Positions 24,934 to 38,266 of a stretch of 64,000 nucleotides of DNA are shown here, one piece after another; the stretch's first letter is position 1, and each line of letters opens with the position of its first letter. The DNA is from Paramecium tetraurelia (taxonomy: Eukaryota; Ciliophora; Oligohymenophorea; Peniculida; Parameciidae), in assembly GCF_000165425.1 (NCBI RefSeq), contig NW_001799510.1, forward strand, positions 653,459-717,458, given 5' to 3'. A program made the position numbers and the translations under genes. Below the pieces are notes generated by a model. It worked only from the letters and a program-made list of their open reading frames with translations. It was not told where the DNA came from and ran no database searches.

Positions 24934-25375
24934 ATGTATGTGTAAATAAATTTATTTCTTATTTAAATTTGATATCCAACATTTATAAATAAACATTCAG
25001 TTTTTTCAAAAGAACTTTTTATTTATAGAAAATATTAACTTTCATTTAAATCAAGTAAATTATAAACTAATTAATGTTAAAAAGAATACTAAGTAAAAAT
25101 CAAAATTTTTTTTAGAAAGTATGCTTCCTATATTTTGATTTGAGTCTGATAAAATATATATTTTAAGCATCAAAAATCTAAATTCTTGACACTCCATAAA
25201 CAATAGAAATTCTATGATTGAAGTTAACATCAAAATAATAAATTATCGCATCATTAACAATAGAGTTATTGGCAATTTCTCTTCCATTTGATATGAAAGA
25301 ATATTGATATAGAAATGTTATCAATCATAATAATAATCATTAAAAATTAAATTTTATATCTAATTTCTAAAACAA
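24934..25375. other. 442-nt divergent intergenic region
   Basis: Promoter region between the coiled-coil gene (minus) and the Ubc13 gene (plus). Strongly AT-rich with homopolymer runs; no gene, repeat or RNA recognised. Confidence 0.5.
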
Positions 25376-25881
<506 letters not shown>

Positions 25882-26053
25882 TATGTTTGATTTATTGGAA
25901 AATAAATATATATTTGATATTCTTTAATTCAATTGAATTTAATTCAAATATAAAAATAATTACGAATTAAAATTATAATATTACTAACATATATAATTCA
26001 ATAATATAAGTTAATTATTGGAGGAATTTCATTCATTATTAAATTTATTGAAT

Positions 26054-27632
26054 ATGAATCATTAAAATTTCCTGCAAACAGCCCTCACCAGATTTAAAAT
26101 GGCTGCTATAAATGAGAGGGTAAATTCGGATCAAGTAGTTACTATTTTGCAAAGTTTAAATTATACTCAGTCTTAGATTAATTCAATTGTCTCACAGATC
26201 ACCTCCGAAATAGGTATCAGCATTAACTAAATAGACATTAATTAGTTTCAATAATTGCTCTAACCCATAGAATAAGAAATCCCAACATAAAAGCTCACAT
26301 CCGAATAAATTTATGCAATATATGCAGAATTTCGATAAGCCTTGCATTTTTAGAACATAGAAAAGGTTAGGCAAATATTAAGTATGCGCATTGATTTTAT
26401 CTAACTTAGCTACGTATCAAAAGGATATTGATCTGGTGAATCGAATTGATCCATAGACTCGATAAATTTCAACATTTATTGCAATAGTAGGTTCAGATGA
26501 AGATATTTCATTGCAATTATTGAAGTACTTGTGTGAATTAGGAGCAAACATAAACTATAAAGACAACCTAAAATAATCCATCCTTTTTTATATTTGCAGA
26601 GATGGAAGGACAAAACTATTTGATTTTTTAGTGTCTCAAGGAATCAACATTTCTGATACTGATTCCTACGGATAAACTCCATTATTTTATGCTTCAAGAG
26701 AAAATAGAATTGACATTATTTCAAGGTAATCATTGCAATCAACCATTTAGATTTATTAAATTGGGCGGCGATATAGCACACTTAGATACTTTATCTTGTT
26801 AGACAGCCTTGTTTTATGCAGCAAGCAAAGGACATTATGAGGCTTGTAAATTATTGATAGAGGTAAAAATAGATATTTAATTTAGGCGGGATGTCCTGTT
26901 AATCATTAAGATAATAAAAAGAAAACAGCGCTGTATTTTGCTAAACAATCCTAGAAAAAAGAAGTTATTGATTTGATTACTGCTAGTATGCAAAAGTAAA
27001 AGGAGGATGTCCATTAAAAGAAAGAGGAGAGTGTTAAAGGAGGGGAATAAAAATAGAATAAAAAAAAGTAAAAGGAAGTTCCAAAATAGCAATATAAAAT
27101 ATTGCATACTGATGACAAAGGATAACAAAGAGAATTGACAAATGAAGACTTTTAACAATTTTCAATTTAATATCCTGAAATTGCATCTCTTATTTTAAAT
27201 GCAGATGATTTTATTGATGAAAATATGATAAATTAATGCAAGGAAGACGAAACTTGGGAAAAGTAGGCCAAAAAAATAATAGGTATAATTTTGTATTTAT
27301 GAATTAACAGCATAAATTTGGAAAGCAAAAGGAGCCTACTTTTTCCATAAACCAGTGGATCAAAAGGAATTTCATATTACCGATTACTTTGAAATTGTAA
27401 AAAAACCAATGGATTTTGGAACTATTAAAGTAATTATATATCAAATAAATAGAATAAATTAAATGTGAATGCATATAAAAACTTTAGAGAATTTCATGCA
27501 GACATGTTATTAGTCTTTGATAATTGTGTGCTTTATAATGGAAATTAGAGTGCAATAGGATAAATAGGAGTGAGTATCAAAAGCGAGTACTTGAGTTAAG
27601 TTGAATAGAATGGATTAAATAAATATTTGTGA
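26054..27632 (+). CDS. Ankyrin-repeat and bromodomain protein (BDP1-like)
   Basis: Five introns (23-28 nt) give 483 codons. Residues about 150-300 contain ankyrin repeats (TPLFYASRENRIDII; TALFYAASKGHYEACKLLIE; TALYFAKQSQKKEVIDLI). A lysine/glutamine-rich linker follows. From about residue 385 a bromodomain is clear: WKAKGAYFFHKPVD, ITDYFEIVKKPMDFGTIK, NKLNVNAYKNFREFHADM, and VFDNCVLYNGNQSAIGQIG, with the acetyl-lysine-binding Asn in the YNG motif. Ankyrin plus bromodomain in one chain is rare but known from apicomplexan BDP1, which binds acetylated histones at promoters. A chromatin reader role is therefore likely; the link to BDP1 is by architecture only. Confidence 0.85.
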
Positions 27633-27700
27633 ATTATATATACATGTTTGGGTATAAATTTTTTAAGGGAAAAATTATAAGAATCAAAATTAGTGAGATC

Positions 27701-28326
27701 TCAAGGCGAGCCTTTTTAATTTCTCCTTTCACAAATCAAATCGAATAAGGATTTGCATTGATAAGATCCTGGTCCAGGAATTTATTCATTGAAAGTTTGT
27801 TTTGGTCTCTCTCCTATTCCAAAGGAAATCTTATTAAACCGTTAATTCAAAGTCAAAGCCTCTTTTGGGTTATAGGTAACAAAGGAGGCCTATTACTTGG
27901 GCAATACTTGCTTTTCACTAAGCATATTTATATAATGATACATTATCTTTCCATATATGCTAAATTAAGGAGTTTTTGATAATAGTTTAAATTGATATTA
28001 TCCTGGACCAGGCACTTCTTAGCGATCAATTTTAGCTAATTTATTTCCGAAAGAAAATGATTTTGTACTCTATAAGACCTTTACTTAATAGTCTCCAGGA
28101 GCAGGATTTAATCGATCTCTCCTTTCCAAGTCCAAAGGTTTAATAAGCTTTGTACCAAATCCAAAGGATGTGGACCTTTTTGTTTTTGTATCACTTAACA
28201 AAAGCATTTTAGGTGTTGATTCTCTTGAAACTGATGGAAATCTTTTCGCTTTTGGAAATGAATGTTGCTCATGTGTTTATTACAAAATGCTGGAACTTAA
28301 TTGATTTGGTTCACTGAATTAACCAT
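27701..28326 (-). CDS. Sperm-tail PG-rich (SHIPPO/ODF3-like) repeat protein
   Basis: 198 codons with one 29-nt intron (28268-28296). At least three PG-rich repeats occur: LNPAPGDYQVK with following KSFSFG, VPGPGQYQFKLL, and IPGPGSYQCK just before the stop, plus a degenerate one (FVTYNPKEAL). PG-rich repeat proteins associate with axonemal microtubules (ODF3/CIMAP and microtubule inner proteins). An 18-nt segment near 27889-27906 could be either coding or a minimal intron, since both keep the frame. Axonemal role by family. Confidence 0.75.
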
Positions 28327-28520
28327 TAATTATTCTATTGGTACTTTTTAATTTAGAGTAAGACAAACTTCGATTGTGAAATTTGGCAGTATTCATAAAA
28401 TGAATAATAAATTATTTAAGTTATATCTCCTAATTTTAAAAATATAATCAACAATAATCTGTTAATAAAAGAGGAATTCGAATTATATACAAATTACTTA
28501 TACAATTTTCAAAATAAAAC

Positions 28521-30015
<1,495 letters not shown>

Positions 30016-30046
30016 GTTTATAAAATTTAATTTATTTATTAATTAA

Positions 30047-31503
30047 TCACTCATCACTAATCAATTCTATAATATCCTAGATGTGCATCTAATTCGAAAT
30101 GAAAACATGCTTAAATGCTTTTTAATCAAAATAAGCATCATTTTCATCACTTATTACTTTCGACAGTTTAAAATTTTATATTAGCTCTTGATAGATTGGT
30201 TTCACTGTTGGATGTTTCTCCATAAACTATTCACAAAGTATCCTATTGATATTACAAAACTCTCTGTTTGTCACTCTTTATTATCGCTCTGGATCATAGA
30301 ACTATTATTATTATTTGATTCACCTACATTAAGCACACTGTCTATCCTCTCCTTTAAACTGGCCTTCTTGTATATGAACACTCTCACAAAATAGCAGAAT
30401 TATTTGTATGATACCCTTTCCTCATTATTAATAGGAGTTAAATCAAAACTTAATAATAGTCTATCACCTATGATTGGCTTCTTTAAGATCTAAAAGCCAT
30501 CCTTCAGAGATTCAATAGTCATTCCTTTAGTTTTGTAGAGATGCCAAAATGAGTTAATTTTTGGACTGCACTATCAATAGTAAAGCTTTACTCAAATTTA
30601 TAAAATTTCATTGACTGTGGCAATTCTGTAATTTATGAAGAAGTCTCCTGAGATTGAAATTATATCATAGATCTCCTCAGTGATTCTACACTATTGCTAA
30701 CTTGGTTTTTTTGAAAAGAGAATTTAGGAATCAATTCACATTTTGAGCATTGAGGTGGCTCTTAACCTATTGATTGTCTAGTCCATCTATTCAAAATGTA
30801 TGATTATGATGGAAATTTTATTTAAAGTTGAGTCGATGATCCTTCAACAAGATACCTTTGAATATCCTATTTTAGATTGTCTTCCATAGCCTTCATTTTA
30901 ATTAGTCCTTCCTAGGTTTGCTCATTGTCTAATTGCAATTTAGCTATGTAAATAGTTTCCAAACAACTTGATGGACCTTATGGCTTTCTTGCCTTTATGA
31001 GATGATCCGATGTATAATTGCTTCTTTTAATCTAAAGACTAATTTCATCTAATCATCTAATACTTGTTCACATTTAATTTTTTGTGCAATGTATTTTTAT
31101 CCCATATCCCTATGGTTTTCCCTAATTTATATGTTCCCTCAAGGTACTCTGCTACATTGATTTACCCAGGAGGCTTTTAATATTTGTAGTTTTTATATGG
31201 CAGGTTGAATAAGTTGTAATATTCAGGAGGTCTCTCTGGTAAATCTGTTTAAGTTTTAGGTCTATCCTACAAAGTAAGAAGAGCTCGCTTCTCTGTGGGT
31301 TAGTTAGCACTTTATTTTTTTAATGGACTGCTTACAGATTTCCTGAATTTGCAATCTGCACTTGATGGAAATCTCTATCTAGTTTTTAATATTCTTCTGA
31401 AGTGATCGTATTCTCCAGGCTAATCAAGGTGAAATCAACAAGTTACTGTTTTACTTTATCTAGTTGATGGTACAGTACTTGGGGTTTACATAATTGCAAT
31501 CAT
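30047..31503 (-). CDS. Conserved hypothetical protein, 450 residues
   Basis: Four introns (27, 25, 26, 26 nt) give an exact 450-codon frame starting MIAIMQTPSTVPSTR. The N-terminal third contains EYYNLFNLPYKNYKY and a glycine-containing block (VAEYLEGTYKLGKTIG). A CxxC pair (PPQCSKCELIP) sits in the middle. The C-terminal half is helical (FCNINRILCEQFMEKHP). I do not recognise the family. It is followed 31 nt downstream by the RUVBL1 start on the same strand, so the RUVBL1 promoter must lie within this tiny gap or inside this gene's 3' end. Confidence 0.7.
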
Positions 31504-31565
31504 TTTTGTAATAAAAATAATTAACTCAACTAAGTGATAATTACATAATTTGTATTAATTTAATT

Positions 31566-31864
31566 ATGAATATTGTTAAGACAATTAGATAAGTATTCTA
31601 ATTTTCAAGAGTCAGATACTTTGTCTAATAAAAAGATCCAAGAATCAACGCTGAGTATCCTGATTCCAAAGAAACTAAAATCCCAAATGTTTGTGCAAAT
31701 CCAGAAAAATTGAGTGAATAAGGAGAATTTTGCAAAGTCACAGTATAAGGAAAGGATGTCACTTCCTCTGAAAAGTAAATTTGATTTAATCATCTCTTAG
31801 ATTGAGAATAAAAGCTAAAGTGAAAAACTGTAAAGAAATTAATGGAATCATCGCATATATTTGA
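31566..31864 (+). CDS. Small, possibly mitochondrial protein, 90 residues
   Basis: One 26-nt intron yields 90 codons. The N terminus (MNIVKTIRQVFQFSRVRYF) is basic, amphipathic and free of acidic residues, as expected of a mitochondrial targeting peptide. Two cysteines (PNVCANPE, EFCKVT) and a lysine-rich tail follow. No family recognised; a respiratory-chain or mitoribosome accessory role is only a guess. Confidence 0.6.
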
Positions 31865-32287
31865 TGCTGATTATATAAAAAATCATTAAACACATCCTTC
31901 AAATACATTTCTTAATGACTCAGACTAAATTTATTAGCAAAAATATGCCTATAATCTTCAAAGCATAATAATACACAAATAAATGGCATTTTTCATTCTA
32001 TTATTATATCACCTATTTGATAAGTTTTCTAATTATATTTCTCCTTTCTTTATGCTTATATAAGCTTTTAGGATAATATAAATGGAAGAAAATACCAATT
32101 ATATTTATGTATTGAAAAATGGAAGGATTTTCAATATATCACATAAGGATGTGATTGCTCAATTAAATCTTGAATCTTTTTAAATTTGTATTCATAAATG
32201 AAGGGATTATAAAATTTTAACTTAATCATACGTTGGTCTAGAAAATAAAATAAGTGAATAAATTATTTGATTAATTTAAAATAAAAT
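31865..32287. other. 423-nt intergenic region with a doubtful small frame
   Basis: Contains a 72-codon frame (31983-32201) beginning MAFFILLLYHLFDKF, hydrophobic then hydrophilic (MEENTNYIYVLKNGRIF). Composition is compatible with chance in T-rich DNA, so I do not call it a gene. No other feature is seen. Confidence 0.4.
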
Positions 32288-34849
32288 ATGCAAATAAATA
32301 GTAATGGGTTGAATGCGGGAATTGGGGGCACTTAAAATGGTAATATGCCTACTTCTTAAGTTTTGAAATAAATTGCTCAAAATAAACAACAGACATAGTA
32401 AAACAAATAAGCGTAGGAATAAGATCTAGCCATAATTGCATAATAGACAGATCATCTTAGAAAAAGAATCTCTAACATTTTTAATATGCCAATTAAGCTT
32501 AAAAAAACCTAAAGTAATTTATAAACTCTAGTTAGACTTTATGATTGAGGATATTGGATTAAAGGTGGATTCCCTCTTCAAAAAATCTCATCTAAATTAA
32601 AGCAATGTCGATTATCTGAGTGACCACATTAAAAGATTAGGAGATAGAATTAACCAAGAAATGAAAAAAAAATAGGAGTAATATCATTCGAGCATATAAA
32701 TTGATAATTTCAGAAATTTTTCATCGATTTAACAAGAGTTCTAAAAAAATAAATAAGTATAATACTTCAAATAAACAAATTAGATTTACAATTCCTTTTA
32801 TAAGACTGAACTAAAGACAACGGCAAGACAAAAGGAAAAACTAATAGACATCCTCACTTCTTCAAATAGAACTGAAAAATTAGTGTCACATGAAATTTAA
32901 CTAAATTAATATAGTGAAGTAATTTTGTCAAAATTGTTTACCGAAAACCATTTATATTAAGCACTCTTGAATTTTATCAAAAATAAGAATGATTTATCAA
33001 TCTACGAGAAACTTTTTAGAACATTGGAGCTTTTTGAAACTACTCACAATGTGGAGATGAGATTGTTAGCAGATTAATTTAAGAATATATCAAATACATT
33101 AAATTAATAACAAAAATGGTACTCAAATTCAATTAAAAAATAGTGAGAGAATTATTCGAAATACAGTCACACATTTAGAAAATGACATGCTTAAATAAAT
33201 TGGTCACTTAGATTTATAGAATTTAAATCGAAAATTCAAAGAGTTCTACCTTCCTTATCTATAAACTACTGAATTGTATTAAATCGGACAGTTTTTCCCA
33301 ACTGGAATCCTCTTTATATTGATGAGGTGTGGGAAGATTAATGAAGCATAAAAGATACTTTCTGGATTGATATCAAGTGATTAAAGAATAGCTTAGTAAT
33401 TTTTAAGTTTTTTCGATTTACAAAAGCAAGAAATTCTCAATCAAAATGATGTAGAAGAGAAATCAAGACAACAATATTGTGATATCTTATTGCAACAATG
33501 TTATTGGTTGCTCTTAGATGTTAGTGATGCTTACGATGTATTTGAATAAACCTAATTTCAAAAAGACAGAGACTTTTACATATGGTTTACATTGAAAACA
33601 ACTCATTGTTCTGATGAATTTGTGGTATATGAAAGGTCTGATCAAGAATCAAAAAAGGCTTTCTTTCATTGGAAACTTATAGATCTCCATGAAAATATAC
33701 CTTAATCCACAGTAAGTCTGAGAATCAACATTATATTGCAAAGGTATGATTACATTTTGAGTGAGCTATACAAGTACTAAAATCAATGTCTTTCATAAGT
33801 GGAGTATTTTATCTTAGACACAGTTCTTACAGCATTGAAAATGAAAATACAAAAGAATGCAACAGCTGAAGAACAAAAGAAAAATATCATTGATAACCTT
33901 GTTAATTACACTTAAAATAAGCTGCCTCTTGTTTCTTGTTTACTAATGAGTGTTAGCACTTATAATGTTGAAGCTATTGCAAACCTATTATAAAAAACCA
34001 ATCATGTTACATAAGTGTTGATGGACAAAAACTTTAGAGAAAATCTAGAAGTCATTTTTGGTAAAGAGGGTTTACTAAATATTACAAATGAGATGGTTCA
34101 TTTATTCTTTGAAAAGAGCTTACACAATTCATTAAAAGAATTTTAATAATAATTAGAGAAATCTTCTACCATGAATTAAATTAATGATTGTCATACTGTC
34201 TTGATTTTAAAATTAGATGAAATGAGCATCTATTTGAAACAAATACTAAATCAATATACGGAAACCCTGTTAGAAACAGCCATTTATCTATATCATGAGA
34301 CACAGCTTGTATATATATTAAGTTGTGTTATTGTTAACTAATACTGCGTGATTAAATTAGGGTCCTAAATCGAAAAGAGACAATTGTAAGTAAGGAACTT
34401 GGAAACCCTACATTCAAGAATTAAGAGTTGTGCCAAAGATTGTAGATAGTTTACATATTTTTATCGATTCTATTTGATAGAAATATTTTAATAGACTCAA
34501 TAATCTATGAGATAAGAATAAGTTAATCTAAATGAAATCAATCAAGCTTTATCAAACCTCAATATCAAAGAATTAACAAAAAATTTAATTGAAAACAAGT
34601 AAGTTCACTTAATTAAGATGGTGTTCTGGCAGATTTTGTAATTGATTGACTTAAAAAAATGCTAATAAAAATCTTACTTAATGTAATAATTTATGTGTAT
34701 TAAATAGCGAAAAAATACAAGAATTGAATGAGGCATTGCTGAAATTCCCAGAAAGTCAAGGAATTAAGATTTGCAGGGAAGATGTTCAATTTTCATAAAT
34801 TGTTGTTGATATTTTGAATTCTTATTCAAAAGTGTTAAAGATGTATTGA
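32288..34849 (+). CDS. Nup93/Nic96-like inner-ring nucleoporin (tentative)
   Basis: Three introns (22, 25, 25 nt) give 829 codons, close to the 819 of human Nup93. A Q/N-rich head and a coiled-coil segment (DHIKRLGDRINQEMKKK) precede an all-helical body. Features reminiscent of Nic96 family proteins are a tryptophan-bearing helix after the middle (DRDFYIWFTLKTTH, cf. EDYLWLKL), an ILFILMRCGKINEAQKIL segment (cf. RCGDLEAA), and a C terminus of stacked helices. Nup93 links the nuclear pore inner ring to Nup62-type channel proteins through its N-terminal coil. The assignment is based on length, fold pattern and a few short matches, so it remains moderate. Confidence 0.5.
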
Positions 34850-34962
34850 GCTCTGTTCTTCTGTAATTCAATTTAATTATAAATTATTTTTTCTTTTAAT
34901 TATGTTAGATTAAGTTAATAATATATTGTAATTTATTAAATTTGTAATTATTATCAGAGAGA

Positions 34963-35295
34963 ATGCTATCAAAAAGGAAGGTTTCATCTTAAAATCAAGA
35001 AGAATCATCCAACTCAATAGAACAATTATGCAATAAAATTCGTAAGGTGATTGTGAGCGAGGTGGGCGAAAAATATATCTAAAATCATTCTGAAAAAGGC
35101 ATTAAATAAAAAAGAACTAAGCACAAAGCAAAAAGAGAAGATGAATAATATATTATAGAAATAATACAGAATGATCCAGTGGAAGTAGAAGAATAGCTTT
35201 CTTCAATTAAAGCGATATCTGAATCCTAATCGTGGCTAATAGAAGAACTAATTGAAGAAATAAATAAGTTCAATACCCATTAAGAGATTGAATGA
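34963..35295 (+). CDS. Hypothetical protein, 110 residues, charged
   Basis: A single exon of 110 codons, MLSKRKVSSQNQEES, strongly charged and helical (QYIIEIIQNDPVEVEEQ; SWLIEELIEEINKF). A basic patch (KQKRTKHKAKRE) may act as a nuclear localisation signal. No family recognised. Confidence 0.6.
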
Positions 35296-35878
35296 AGTTC
35301 TTTAATTAATTATGATAAAATATTTATTCTGATATATGGTTTTTTATACATAGGTACGTCTTCTATACTTAAACTAAAAATATTATTTATTTTCTATCTA
35401 AATTCTACTCGTACGATTGAAAAATATGATAGGATCATTAAATAATTGATCAAAATAAAAATGGAGATAAGCAACTTAATTCATTAATATTCAAAATGAA
35501 AAATTCATTACACTCTGAAAATTTAAACTAATAAGTGGACTTTTTGACTCAACTAAAAATTAAATATGGTTTTAGATAATGAGTTTATAAAATTCTATAT
35601 CAAACAGATTTAATGAAAATAAAACTGATATGATATTGTAATAATTATCAAATGAATATTGATCCAAAATTAATTATCTATATGGATAATTTTAAAATAT
35701 GAAAGACCATCATAATAATGAAAAAGACAATGCGATTATATTTTTAGGTTTCCATAATATGCCTTAATTAATGAGATGATTTGCTCATTTTTCGCATTAT
35801 TTTTATATAATTATATTGTAATATTTAGTATTATCTTTATTAAACAAATGATATTAATTAAATTTCAAATATAAATAC
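35296..35878. other. 583-nt intergenic region
   Basis: No convincing gene. One short plus-strand open stretch (about 35450-35580, peptide QVDFLTQLKIKYGF) looks faintly protein-like but lacks a usable start or splice partner. Strongly AT-rich throughout. Confidence 0.45.
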
Positions 35879-36123
35879 ATGTCAAGTGAAGAGGAAGTAC
35901 TTTATCTCTTTTATTCTTCTAGAAAATGAAATAGTTGTAAGCCCTTCCAATTAGAAATTACTTGGATTAAACTGTAGTGCCCCTCCTATTGTAGGCAATG
36001 ACTGAAGTAGCAAAAGTGAGGTTAGATTTTTTCTATTTATTAAGACCTCAAAATCCAATTGAATTCATTGCTAACTTTTTGCTGTAGAATAACCCAGAGA
36101 AAGCATAAGCTAGATAATAATGA
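35879..36123 (+). CDS. Minimal Dpy-30 domain protein
   Basis: Two introns (35897-35922, 26 nt; 36021-36044, 24 nt) give 64 codons. Nearly the whole protein is the Dpy-30 four-helix dimerisation motif: LPIRNYLDQTVVPLLLQAM, then RPQNPIEFIANFLLQNN, which matches human DPY30 (RAYLDQTVVPILLQGM and RPPNPIEFLASYLLKN). Dpy-30 serves COMPASS/MLL histone H3K4 methyltransferases through Ash2, and the same domain works in radial spoke and adenylate-kinase-type ciliary proteins that bind amphipathic helices. The protein lacks the N-terminal extension of animal DPY30. With two short introns in only 64 codons it is easily missed by automated annotation. Confidence 0.9.
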
Positions 36124-36541
36124 GTGTTAGCGAACTGAAACTGATTTTATATAAACAAAATAAATAAATACTAAGATTTTATTATAAAGGCTATTTCTTG
36201 GACCTTGAGTTTATTTGCAGCAATTCATTAATTATTATAAATTGTATTAGGGGTTATAATTATTCGTCTTACGTATTTTTAATATAAGATTTTGGGAGTT
36301 GAGGAGAATTGTAATTGAAAATCGGAATCGTTTTATAAGCCATTTAGTTTATTCAATATACAAAGAATCTTCAAGGAAAAATATATATATATATACAAAT
36401 AAAAATTGGATAATTATTATTTACTATAATTGATTTTTAAGGTGCATTGATTTAAGTTGTAATTTAATTCACATAAATATGAATTAGCATTGATTTTAAA
36501 ATTTATTAATAAAAATATATAAATTTTATTTGTTAAATTAA
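36124..36541. other. 418-nt intergenic region
   Basis: AT-rich spacer with a short AT dinucleotide run near 36383-36395. Nothing else recognised; presumably the promoter of the next plus-strand gene. Confidence 0.5.
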
Positions 36542-37163
36542 ATGCTCCCTAATGAGAAATACGGAATTGTTGTAAAAACAGGAACTACATTAAATGGAAA
36601 TATTTTGATAAGACATTATGAGCAGGTTCCAAATATAATGGAAAAGCATTTAGTGCCAAGGCCCATTTAGATTGTTTACATAGAATCAATTGAAGAACCT
36701 TGGCGTTAATTGGCTTTGGATTTGGAGAGAAAATACGTAGCATTGACCTTGGAGATACAGAATAGAAAACTAAATGGATATCAAAAGACTGAAAATGGTT
36801 AGATTACTTAAAATGAGGTGAATTAATAATGCGATGAAATAGAGAGTGAGATAGAAAAATTGGAATAACAATTGAAGTATAAAGTTCTGTTATTGTAGAT
36901 AAATGGATGAGGATTATAATGATAAAATGAAATTGTTTTAGCAATTACAGGAATAGGAGACAAGAATCGAATCAACAAGTTATGATTAAGAGCATTAACT
37001 CGAAGAGATGAAGCTAAAATTTAAAAAGTTAAATGGATTAAACAGTGATCTTAATGAAAAAATTGTTATGTTAGAGGCTGAAAACGAAGCAATCAAAAAG
37101 ATGTAGACAAGGAAGAGCATTGTGACTACAACTACAACTAAAAACCAAATTCACGTTCTATGA
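36542..37163 (+). CDS. Coiled-coil protein, 199 residues
   Basis: One 22-nt intron gives 199 codons starting MLPNEKYGIVVKTGTTL. The first 60 residues look globular (VPRPIQIVYIESIEEPWRQ); the remainder is coiled coil (IESEIEKLEQQLK; KLNGLNSDLNEKIVMLEAEN) with a T-rich tail (SIVTTTTTKNQ). No named family recognised. Same strand as the CDK gene 148 nt downstream. Confidence 0.65.
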
Positions 37164-37311
37164 TTTTAGCAAATTTATTATATTTTTATCATTATACTAA
37201 ACTATTTCGAGTGTTGAGAAGATTCAAATTGTTGAGGGAATTATAATAATAAATAAACCTAAAAGCTTTGGGCAGAATATAATTATTAAAATTAACGAAT
37301 TGCAGTTATTA

Positions 37312-38240
37312 ATGGATTTCGTTTAAAGTGAAGAGAGATATTAGAAATTAGAGAAAATAGGAGAAGGAACCTACGGATTAGTTTATAAGGCCAAAGATAA
37401 TCAGACAGGGGAGATAGTGGCATTGAAGAAAATTAGAATGGATCATGAAGATGAAGGAGTTCCGTCAACTGCCATTAGAGAGATTTCTTTATTGAAGGAA
37501 GTAAGAATACATAGAAATATCAGGTCTAACATCCAAATATTGTTCCTCTGAAAGATGTAGTTTATGATGAGTCAAGGTTGTACTTAATCTTTGACTTTGT
37601 TGATTTAGACTTAAAAAAGTACATGGAAAGCGTGCCTTAGTTAGATAGAGTTCAAGTGAAGAAATTTATTCACTAAATGTTATAAGCCCTAAATTATTGC
37701 CATTAAAATAGAGTTATTCATAGAGACTTAAAGCCTTAAAATATCTTGGTGGACATAAAGTAGTAAAACACTCAGATAGCAGATTTTGGATTGGCAAGAG
37801 CATTTGGTCTTCCGCTTAAAACCTACACCCATGAAGTTATTACATTATGGTACAGAGCCCCAGAAATTCTTTTGGGATAGAGATAGTACTCAACTCCAGT
37901 GGATATATGGTCTTTGGGTTGTATATTTGCTGAGATGGCTTAGAAACGACCACTATTTTGTGGAGACTCCGAGATTGATTAGTTATTCAAGATATTTAAG
38001 ATCATGGGAACTCCAAAGGAGTCCACTTGGCCAGGAGTCAGCACTCTACCTGACTTCAAGAGTACTTTTCCAAGATGGCCAACTCCTACCAATCCAGCTG
38101 CTACTTTGGGGAGGGACATTACAAATTTATGTCCATTAGGATTAGATCTACTTGCCAAGATGATTGTTTATGATCCTTATGCAAGAATCACAGCAGAAGA
38201 GGCTTTGAAGCATGCCTATTTTGATGATTTAAATAACTGA
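37312..38240 (+). CDS. Cyclin-dependent kinase, PSTAIRE type (CDK1/CDK2-like)
   Basis: One 23-nt intron (37501-37523) leaves 301 codons. All CDK signatures are intact: glycine loop GEGTYG with the inhibitory Thr20-Tyr21 pair, a perfect PSTAIRE cyclin-binding helix (51-57), HRDLKPQNILV at 129-139, DFGLARAF, the activation segment [19 protein letters not shown] with the CAK-target Thr at about 165, and the C-lobe [13 protein letters not shown]. One insertion-like feature is [17 protein letters not shown] in place of the usual short loop. It should drive cell-cycle transitions with a cyclin. Ciliates carry several CDK1-like paralogues, so I do not assign which. Confidence 0.95.
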
Positions 38241-38266
38241 TATGAAATTTTATTATAATTATATTA

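Noticed and set aside
26877-27158. Hydrophobic minus-strand frame resembling a membrane protein
   Set aside because: It is antisense to the lysine/glutamine-rich linker of the ankyrin-bromodomain gene, whose complement is T-rich.
27889-27906. 18-nt intron in the PG-rich repeat gene
   Set aside because: The segment is stop-free and a multiple of three, so coding and intron cannot be told apart; I left it coding.
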